Shown: positions 7,606 to 13,174 of the stretch, in pieces
Layout: each line of letters starts with the position of its first letter
Position numbering within the stretch: the first letter of the stretch is position 1
The notes under the pieces: model-generated
Database searches by the model: none
The model's input: only the letters and a program-made list of their open reading frames with translations
Told to the model about the DNA's origin: nothing
Program-made: the position numbers and the translations under genes
DNA from: Mariprofundaceae bacterium
GTDB lineage: Bacteria > Pseudomonadota > Zetaproteobacteria > Mariprofundales > Mariprofundaceae
Direction of reading: 5' to 3'
Assembly (NCBI GenBank): GCA_030950975.1
Contig: JAUZQL010000193.1
Coordinates: forward strand, 1 to 13,174
DNA: 13,174 nucleotides

Positions 7606-9956
7606 TACTGACCTCCCCCAAGACTCGCCATGACTTCGCAAGATAAATCTCCTGCAACACCACGCTTAGCAATAAATAACACACCTTCAACCACATCATC
7701 TCGCACACCGACATCAAAGGTATAGTTTCCTGAAGCTGTGCGTATCACACATTCACCAACAGTCAAACCTGCTTCTTTTAATGTATTAGGATGAACCAAA
7801 ACATCATCCAAAGCACGAATATTCCCAGCTTCTATCAACGATGCCGAAGCTCTCACCCATGCACCTTCACGGTACATTGAATAACGGCTAATCACATCCA
7901 ATGGCATGGCGGGATTCACTCCAACAGGCAATACATTGGCATCACGCTGACGAGCTACAGGCATGCGCCATGTATGATCTACACCCTCAGCCCATACTTC
8001 ACGAAGACTCGGTAAATAACTTTGAACCGAAGCCCTGATTTCGTTCATATCAACGGCTGGAATCTCCATACCAAAGCCTTGAATCAAACGCATCATGACT
8101 TTCCATAAAGGTCGCGCATCGCCCACCGTCGATAAGGGTTCTTCTGCCATACGAACTTCACCCGACATATTGATAAACGTTCCCTCTACTTCAGAATAAG
8201 CTGAAGCTGGTAACATCACATCTGCGTATTCAGATACTTGACCTGACACAGCACCAATTTGTACCAAAGGAACTTTACCCATCGCACGTTTGGCTTGCAT
8301 CGAAAACAAACCATCGCCCAACGGATCACTACCAATCAACAACAAGGCATCCAATTCACCATCATGAGCAGCATCAAATAAATCACCAACACTGGTACGC
8401 ACATCACCAAACACTGCGCTCAACAAGGAGGCATTCATGCCTTCTGGAATCAAGTTTCGTGCATCGCGACCTTCTTCACCGTGTCCTGAAGCGCGTGCGA
8501 TTAAATCCAAACCATGAATCAATGCAGCGGCATCTACATGTGAACGAATTTCTTCACCCACAAGTAACGCACAAGAATCTGACAACAATGCATCCGCCAA
8601 CAATTTTCCTGCTTCATGACGTTCGGATACCGATGACAACCAAGCATCCATACCCTCTGCCGTTTTACCTAAATCTTTTAATTGTTGCATAGCTCTAGCA
8701 ATCACTGCTGGCCATTCACGTGGACGAATCAAAGCATCTGCACTCAATTCACTGTTGGTACGATAATTCATGGCACCAATACGTGTAACTGGTTTACCTG
8801 CCAAACTACGCTGACGCAAACCTTGCATTAGAATAGGCAAGCGTTGACGCAAATCAGAACCCAAAATCACGACTTCATTCGCATCAACAATTTGCTTCGG
8901 TGTCATACCGAAGCCTTCTTCAAAAGCAAACGGTCGCATATCACGACGATGTAAATCAAACGCAACCTTGGCATCATCAAAAACACAATCATGGAGCAAG
9001 CGAATCGCAGTTAAACCTTCGATACTCCAGTCTGGAGAAAAAACAATACCCACACGTTTACCTTTCAATAAACTCACTGTTTTTTCTACTGCCATATCCC
9101 AACTAACAGCTTGCAAACCTGAAGCACGTATAAATGGTGTTAATATACGTTCATCTGCACGAAAAGCGTCATGCACATAACGACCACGATCACAAATCCA
9201 CGGTTCATTGGCAGCATGATCTGGTTTAATACGAATCACTTCATCGCCACGTGATTCAATCACAATATCGCAACCTTGCGGACATTGCGTACATGTACTC
9301 TTATGACGTTTTACTTCCCAAGGTCTTGAAACATCTAACGATGGTTTATCTAATAAAGCTCCAACTGGACAAATATCTGCAAGGTTTCCTGATAATTCAG
9401 ATGCCAACGCATCTTCAACCACACCTTCAATACGCATATGGTCGGCACGATTTAACACGCCCATATCACCTGTTCCAGCAATTTCATCTGCAAATCGAAC
9501 ACAACGTGTGCAATGAATACAACGTGTCATACATGTGCTAACAAAGGGACCTAAGTTATGATCAACAACGGCCCGTTTAAGCTCTTTATAACGACCATGT
9601 TCCGCACCATGTTCTTCCGTATAATCTTGCAACTTACATGCACCACCCTGATCACACACGGGGCAATCCAAAGGATGATGAATCAGCAAGTATTCCATAA
9701 TCATTTCACGATCTTTGCTCAAACCTTCGGACTGTGTGGTAACACGCATGCCTTCACCGACTGGTGTACAACACGATGCGGCGGGTTTAGCCCAACCTTC
9801 CACTTCCACCAAACACATGCGGCAGTTGGCTGCCACAGAAAGCTCTGGATGATAACAAAAATAAGGAACATCCACACCTTGCTTTCGACAGGCTTCTAAA
9901 ATACTTGTTCCTGATGAAACAGTTACTTCTTCTTCATTGATAAATAAAGTTGTCAT
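7605..9956 (-). CDS. nuoG: NADH-quinone oxidoreductase subunit G (75-kDa, multi Fe-S, with N7 motif)
   Basis: NuoG is the largest peripheral subunit; it wires electrons from NuoF towards NuoI. The product is 783 residues. The N-terminal ferredoxin-like domain holds 2Fe-2S N1b (C34, C45, C48, C62; C63 is an extra adjacent cysteine). Cluster N5 has H94, C98, C101 and C107 in HPLDCPVCDQGGAC. Cluster N4 has C146, C149 and C152 in RCIHCTRC, and C196 in ICPVGAL. A further C222-x2-C225-x3-C229-x25-C255 set matches the optional cluster N7. From about residue 260 onward lies a molybdopterin-oxidoreductase-like domain, with LLLIGSDPLGDG and VMLPASAYSEVEGTFIN, that in this family has no molybdenum role. 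Start ATG 9956 overlaps nuoF (ATGA) and has GGAGAAGG upstream. The C-terminal GGGQ codons double as the ribosome site of nuoH. Confidence 0.97.
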   Translation of the reverse strand: MTTLFINEEEVTVSSGTSILEACRKQGVDVPYFCYHPELSVAANCRMCLVEVEGWAKPAASCCTPVGEGMRVTTQSEGLSKDREMIMEYLLIHHPLDCPVCDQGGACKLQDYTEEHGAEHGRYKELKRAVVDHNLGPFVSTCMTRCIHCTRCVRFADEIAGTGDMGVLNRADHMRIEGVVEDALASELSGNLADICPVGALLDKPSLDVSRPWEVKRHKSTCTQCPQGCDIVIESRGDEVIRIKPDHAANEPWICDRGRYVHDAFRADERILTPFIRASGLQAVSWDMAVEKTVSLLKGKRVGIVFSPDWSIEGLTAIRLLHDCVFDDAKVAFDLHRRDMRPFAFEEGFGMTPKQIVDANEVVILGSDLRQRLPILMQGLRQRSLAGKPVTRIGAMNYRTNSELSADALIRPREWPAVIARAMQQLKDLGKTAEGMDAWLSSVSERHEAGKLLADALLSDSCALLVGEEIRSHVDAAALIHGLDLIARASGHGEEGRDARNLIPEGMNASLLSAVFGDVRTSVGDLFDAAHDGELDALLLIGSDPLGDGLFSMQAKRAMGKVPLVQIGAVSGQVSEYADVMLPASAYSEVEGTFINMSGEVRMAEEPLSTVGDARPLWKVMMRLIQGFGMEIPAVDMNEIRASVQSYLPSLREVWAEGVDHTWRMPVARQRDANVLPVGVNPAMPLDVISRYSMYREGAWVRASASLIEAGNIRALDDVLVHPNTLKEAGLTVGECVIRTASGNYTFDVGVRDDVVEGVLFIAKRGVAGDLSCEVMASLGGGQ
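7611..7619 (-). promoter_or_regulatory. Shine-Dalgarno site of nuoH, encoded in the nuoG C-terminus
   Basis: GGGGGAGGT on the minus strand, five bases (CAGTA) before ATG 7605. It is one of the strongest ribosome sites in the window and is formed by the codons for the last glycines of NuoG. It decides the nuoH start against the upstream ATG at 7641. Confidence 0.85.
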
Positions 9957-11230
9957 GCAGCCTTCTCCATCAAGCGTTCACGAACTTCATCGGGAAAATG
10001 TTTTAACAAGGACAAAATCGGTGCTGCTGCACCATCAGCCAAAGCACAAATCGTTCGCCCAGCCATATGCGTTGCTGCATCATGCAATACAGTCAAATCT
10101 TCTTCACAACCCTGCCCATTTTCAACACGTGTCATCACACGTTCCAGCCAGCCTGTACCTTCTCGACATGGCGAACATTGACCACATGATTCATGCGCAT
10201 AAAAATGTGCCAAACGTCGGGTTAGAGCAATCACATCAGCGGTTTCATCCATGACAATAATCGCCCCTGAACCCAACATAGAACCTGCCTTCATCATGGC
10301 ATCATACGTAAGCGGCGTATCATAATGTTCAGCAACCAACCATGGTGTAGAGGAGCCTCCAGGAATAATCACTTTTGGCACGGTTCCGTGTTGTAAACCG
10401 CCACAATACTCCTCAATCAGAACTTTCAGCGACGTACCCATCGGCACTTCATAGTTTCCAGGTTTATTGACATGACCTGATACTGAAAAGATTTTCATAC
10501 CTGTATTATTGGGAACACCAATCGCTGCGTGCCAATCACCACCAAATTCTAAAATAGCAGGAATCGTTGCCAAGGTTTCGACATTATTCACCACCGTTGG
10601 GCAACGGTAAAACCCTTCAATCGCAGGAAAAGGCGGTTTAAATCGAGGTCGTCCTGGACGACCTTCCAACGATTCAATCAATGCCGTCTCTTCGCCACAA
10701 ATATAAGCACCTGCACCACGATGTACGGTCAAATTCATGGAAAAATTAGAGCCTAAAATATTTTCGCCCAAAAGATTCGCCGCATACGCTTCTTCAATGG
10801 CAGCATCCATCACATTGGCTTCATGCAGAAACTCACCACGAATATAGATATAAGCATCGTGTACGCCCAAAGCAAAACCAGCCATAATCATGCCTTCAAT
10901 CAATAAATGAGGATCAAAGCGCATAATATCACGATCTTTAAATGTGCCAGGTTCGCCTTCATCAGCATTGCATAAAAGATAGGTCGGTTTACCTGTATTG
11001 CGTGGCACAAATGACCATTTCAAACCTGTTGGAAAACCCGCACCACCACGCCCACGAAGCCCTGATTTTTTTACTTCATCAACAATACGTTCGTTATCAA
11101 AATCCTTTAGTACCGTAGGTAAAAATGCGTACGCACCGTTTTTACGGGCAATGTTTAATGATGTTTGATTTTCAATATGAATACGATCAAAACAAATCGC
11201 TTTAACTTGCTTAGGGTCTGATGAAATCAT
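9953..11230 (-). CDS. nuoF: NADH-quinone oxidoreductase subunit F (51-kDa, NADH/FMN, 4Fe-4S N3)
   Basis: NuoF is the entry point of complex I: it binds NADH and FMN and passes electrons to cluster N3. The product is 425 residues, normal for the family. The glycine-rich GRGGAGFPTGLKW (60-72) and NADEGEPGTFKDR (88-100) form the FMN/NADH pocket; GAGAYICGEETALIESLEG (172-190) is the second nucleotide-binding signature. Cluster N3 ligands are C349, C352 and C355 in ESCGQCSPCREG, plus C395 in RTICALADG. The start is ATG at 11230, overlapping the nuoE stop as ATGA, with only a modest AAGGGTGA-type site upstream, so reinitiation after nuoE may matter here. The gene ends in an ATGA overlap with nuoG. 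No frameshift or missing ligand is seen. The same fold occurs in HoxF and formate dehydrogenase beta subunits, but the neighbours settle it as NuoF. Confidence 0.98.
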   Translation of the reverse strand: MISSDPKQVKAICFDRIHIENQTSLNIARKNGAYAFLPTVLKDFDNERIVDEVKKSGLRGRGGAGFPTGLKWSFVPRNTGKPTYLLCNADEGEPGTFKDRDIMRFDPHLLIEGMIMAGFALGVHDAYIYIRGEFLHEANVMDAAIEEAYAANLLGENILGSNFSMNLTVHRGAGAYICGEETALIESLEGRPGRPRFKPPFPAIEGFYRCPTVVNNVETLATIPAILEFGGDWHAAIGVPNNTGMKIFSVSGHVNKPGNYEVPMGTSLKVLIEEYCGGLQHGTVPKVIIPGGSSTPWLVAEHYDTPLTYDAMMKAGSMLGSGAIIVMDETADVIALTRRLAHFYAHESCGQCSPCREGTGWLERVMTRVENGQGCEEDLTVLHDAATHMAGRTICALADGAAAPILSLLKHFPDEVRERLMEKAA

Positions 11231-11724
11231 AACTGATCACCCTTAACCTTAGTAATAAATGCATCAATATAAGCTGCATCAACTTTTTCATGGTACGCAT
11301 TGTTAATTTGCACCACAGGTGCGCCAGCACAAGCTCCTGCACACTCCACTTCAGTCACTGTAAACATGCCATCGGGCGTTGTTTCACCTACTTGAATGCC
11401 TAAACTTTCTGTCATATGTGCCAATAATTCATTGCCGCCATTCAACATGCAACCCGCATTCGTACACACTTCTAAAAGGTAAGTTCCACATGGTTTTTCA
11501 CGAAACATGGTATAAAAAGTGACCACTTCACGCACCACCATCAAACGCAAACCCAAGGTGTCTGCAACCAATTGCTGAACAGGCATGGACAAATAACCAA
11601 AATCTTTTTGCGCCATGTGTAACACTGGCAACAAAGCTGAACGCTTGCCAGGATACTTTTTGACAAGCACATCAATTTCTTGAAGACGAGATGGAGAAAA
11701 ACAAACATTCTCTTCTGAGCTCAT
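11227..11724 (-). CDS. nuoE: NADH-quinone oxidoreductase subunit E (24-kDa, 2Fe-2S N1a)
   Basis: NuoE is the thioredoxin-fold 24-kDa subunit of the NADH dehydrogenase module and carries the binuclear cluster N1a next to the FMN of NuoF. The product is 165 residues, normal length. The four cluster cysteines are present: C87 and C92 in CTNAGC, and C128 and C132 in ECAGACAGAP. The N-terminal helical part (about 12-60) contains the family's FGYLS segment, and REVVTFYTMF follows at 65-74. The start is ATG at 11724, whose ATGA overlaps the nuoD stop. A GGGGAGGT site sits six bases upstream. A longer reading from 11799 would add 25 residues read out of frame over nuoD and is not supported. The stop codon again overlaps the nuoF start by 4 nt, so the E-F-G module is likely made in step. 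Confidence 0.97.
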   Translation of the reverse strand: MSSEENVCFSPSRLQEIDVLVKKYPGKRSALLPVLHMAQKDFGYLSMPVQQLVADTLGLRLMVVREVVTFYTMFREKPCGTYLLEVCTNAGCMLNGGNELLAHMTESLGIQVGETTPDGMFTVTEVECAGACAGAPVVQINNAYHEKVDAAYIDAFITKVKGDQL

Positions 11725-12899
11725 CGATCCACCTCCCCAAACACAATGTCTTGTGTACCAAGAATCGCCACAACATCCGCAATCATGTGACCACGACACA
11801 TGTAATCTAACGCTTCCAAGTGAGCAAAACCTGCCGCACGAACTTTCATACGATAAGGTTTATTGGAACCATCTGAAATCAAATGGACTGCAAATTCACC
11901 TTTTGGGTGTTCAACCGCAGCATATACTTCACCAGCAGGTACATGATAACCTTCAGAGAAATACTTGAAATGATGAATTAATGTTTCCATATCACCTTTC
12001 ATGTCTGCGCGATCAGGGCTACTTAAACGTGCATCACGGGATTTAATATCTCCCGGATTTTTTGCTAACCATTCAACACATTGGCGGATAATTTCATTGG
12101 ATTGACGCATTTCTTCCACACGCACCAAATAACGATCATAACAATCGCCCGTAGCACCCACAGGAATATCAAATTCCATTTTATCATACACATCATAAGG
12201 CTGTGTTTTACGCAAATCCCATGCAACACCTGAGGAGCGAATCATCGGTCCACTAAAGCCCCATGCCAAAGCCGTTTCTTCATCGACAATGGCAATATCA
12301 ACATTACGCTGCTTCCAAATGCGATTTTCCGTTAATAGGGTTTCATATTCATCGATATAACCTGGAAAGCGTTCTGTAAAACCTTGTATTTTTTCAAGCA
12401 ACCCATCAGGCAAATCTTTGCTTACACCACCCGGACGAAAGTATGCTGCATGCATACGTGCACCAGACACTTCTTCATAAAAATCAAAAATATCTTCACG
12501 TTCACGGAAGCAATACAAAAACACTGTCATCGCACCAATATCAAGAGCCACAGCACCCAGCCACATGCAGTGATTCAAAATTCGTGTTAATTCAGCATAC
12601 ATCACACGAATATATTGTGCGCGTTCAGGCACTTCCACACCCATCAACTTTTCAACAGCTAAAGCATAAGCGTGTTCATTTGCCATCATCGAAACATAAT
12701 CAAAACGATCAAAATACGGCACATTCTGCAAATATGTTTTTTGTTCAAATAATTTTTCAGTGCCACGATGTAATAAGCCAATATGCGGCTCAGCACGTTC
12801 CACCACTTCACCATCTAGTTCTAAGACTAAACGTAACACACCATGAGCAGATGGATGTTGGGGACCAAAGTTTAGAGTGTAATTCTTAATTTCAGCCAC
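11721..12899 (-). CDS. nuoD: NADH-quinone oxidoreductase subunit D (49-kDa subunit)
   Basis: NuoD forms much of the quinone-binding cavity of complex I, at the junction of the peripheral and membrane arms; it is related to the large subunit of NiFe hydrogenases but carries no metal site. The product is 392 residues, normal for a non-fused NuoD. GPQHPSAHG lies at residues 12-20 and its H19 aligns with the quinone-site histidine; Y68, in FDRFDY, aligns with the quinone-site tyrosine. SGARMHAAYFRPGGV (145-159) and the C-terminal GTQDIVFGEVDR are family signatures. The start is GTG at 12899: it gives the usual N-terminus (MAEIKNYTLNFGPQHP) and has AGGAG six bases upstream. A longer open frame back to 13049 would only encode out-of-frame nuoC sequence. 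It overlaps the end of nuoC by 8 nt and the start of nuoE by 4 nt. Confidence 0.97.
   Translation of the reverse strand: MAEIKNYTLNFGPQHPSAHGVLRLVLELDGEVVERAEPHIGLLHRGTEKLFEQKTYLQNVPYFDRFDYVSMMANEHAYALAVEKLMGVEVPERAQYIRVMYAELTRILNHCMWLGAVALDIGAMTVFLYCFREREDIFDFYEEVSGARMHAAYFRPGGVSKDLPDGLLEKIQGFTERFPGYIDEYETLLTENRIWKQRNVDIAIVDEETALAWGFSGPMIRSSGVAWDLRKTQPYDVYDKMEFDIPVGATGDCYDRYLVRVEEMRQSNEIIRQCVEWLAKNPGDIKSRDARLSSPDRADMKGDMETLIHHFKYFSEGYHVPAGEVYAAVEHPKGEFAVHLISDGSNKPYRMKVRAAGFAHLEALDYMCRGHMIADVVAILGTQDIVFGEVDR
11731..11738 (-). promoter_or_regulatory. Shine-Dalgarno site fixing the ATG start of nuoE
   Basis: GGGGAGGT on the minus strand, six bases (GGATCG) before ATG 11724. It is a strong match to the anti-Shine-Dalgarno sequence and lies within the 3' end of nuoD. 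It favours this start over the upstream in-frame ATG at 11799. Confidence 0.82.
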
Positions 12900-13174
12900 G
12901 GTCAGCTCCTGGCCAGGTTTTAGGAATAAGAACACGGTTTTCCACCGCATTAGGACGATAAACACAACGCCACTGCTCATCGTCAAAGAACATCTCAACA
13001 CGACCTTCAACAGGGAAGTCTTTACGCATTGGATAACCTTCAAAACCATAATCAGTCAATAAACGACGTAAATCAGGATGATGATTAAAAATAATCCCAA
13101 ACATCTCAAACGCTTCGCGTTCAAACCAGTTGGCAGTTGGCCACACTTCCACAACCGAATTGACCAATTGACGC
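12892..13174 (-). CDS. nuoC: NADH-quinone oxidoreductase subunit C, C-terminal part (5' end outside window)
   Basis: This is the 3' end of the 30-kDa subunit of complex I, part of the peripheral arm near the quinone site, where it packs against NuoD and NuoB. About 93 residues are visible and the frame runs open through the right edge, so the gene is cut by the window and not truncated in nature. A TTG at 13167 is not a plausible start, because the conserved family motif VWPTANWFEREAFEMFGI follows within a few residues and normally lies in the middle of the protein. The next conserved block is HPDLRRLLTDYGFEGYPMRKDFP. It is a stand-alone NuoC and not the NuoCD fusion of enterobacteria: it ends at its own TGA, which overlaps the nuoD start by 8 nt. 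nuoB and nuoA are expected further upstream. The family assignment is firm. Confidence 0.96.
   Translation of the reverse strand, partial: RQLVNSVVEVWPTANWFEREAFEMFGIIFNHHPDLRRLLTDYGFEGYPMRKDFPVEGRVEMFFDDEQWRCVYRPNAVENRVLIPKTWPGADRG
12906..12910 (-). promoter_or_regulatory. Shine-Dalgarno site fixing the GTG start of nuoD
   Basis: AGGAG on the minus strand, followed by six bases (CTGACC) and then GTG at 12899. It lies inside the last codons of nuoC. No ATG in this frame gives a family-like N-terminus, so this site decides the start. The overlap with the nuoC stop suggests translational coupling. Confidence 0.8.

Noticed and set aside
9558..9899. Plus-strand open frame of 113 codons over nuoG
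   Set aside because: It is antisense to the Fe-S cluster region of nuoG; its cysteines and histidines come from reverse reading, with no family signature.
12443..12889. Plus-strand open frame of 148 codons
   Set aside because: It lies wholly antisense to nuoD, has low-complexity H/Q/S-rich composition typical of reverse-strand reading, and no credible ribosome site or domain.
12900..13049. Long N-terminal extension of nuoD starting at 13049
   Set aside because: The added 50 residues are nuoC sequence in another frame. The GTG at 12899 has a good ribosome site and gives the normal NuoD N-terminus.
12892..13167. nuoC as a complete 91-residue gene starting at TTG 13167
   Set aside because: The frame stays open through the window edge, and the first visible residues match the middle of NuoC, so the gene continues upstream.
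1..13174. Hidden novel system, mobile element, tRNA or CRISPR array
   Set aside because: Coding sequence of twelve nuo genes covers all but about 110 bases of the window. No direct-repeat array, terminal inverted repeats, transposase motif or tRNA-like fold was seen.

Overview
The window is one uninterrupted stretch of a bacterial nuo operon, encoding the proton-pumping NADH:quinone oxidoreductase (respiratory complex I). All genes read on the minus strand. In transcription order, from the right edge to the left, they are nuoC (3' part only, cut by the window), nuoD, nuoE, nuoF, nuoG, nuoH, nuoI, nuoJ, nuoK, nuoL, nuoM and nuoN. nuoA, nuoB and the 5' part of nuoC should lie just beyond position 13174. 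About 55 bases remain after nuoN. They hold no supportable gene, only a weak inverted repeat that might be the edge of a terminator.

Right part (13174 to 7605): the peripheral arm. nuoE, nuoF and nuoG form the NADH dehydrogenase module (FMN and most Fe-S clusters). nuoC and nuoD belong to the quinone-reducing connecting module. These genes overlap one another: nuoC/nuoD by 8 nt, nuoD/nuoE, nuoE/nuoF and nuoF/nuoG by 4 nt (ATGA), and nuoG/nuoH by 1 nt (TAATG). Left part (7605 to 56): NuoH (the membrane heel), NuoI (two 4Fe-4S clusters), then the membrane arm NuoJ, NuoK and the three antiporter-like pumps NuoL, NuoM and NuoN. These genes are separated by 1 to 26 nt, nearly all with clear Shine-Dalgarno sequences. 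There is little room for an internal promoter between genes, so one polycistronic mRNA with translational coupling is the simplest reading.

Electrons pass from NADH to FMN on NuoF, through Fe-S clusters in NuoF, NuoE, NuoG and NuoI, to quinone at the NuoD/NuoB/NuoH interface. This drives proton translocation through NuoH/J/K and NuoN/M/L. Every cofactor ligand and proton-path residue I checked is present, so the enzyme looks fully functional.

Organism: separate nuoC and nuoD genes, a canonical A-to-N order, the long NuoD/NuoF/NuoG motifs and AT-rich codon third positions suggest an AT-leaning proteobacterium, perhaps gamma- or zetaproteobacterial. This is a guess from overall sequence character, not a search. 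NuoG keeps the four cysteines of the optional cluster N7. I found no mobile element, RNA gene, CRISPR array or new system; this is a conserved housekeeping region.
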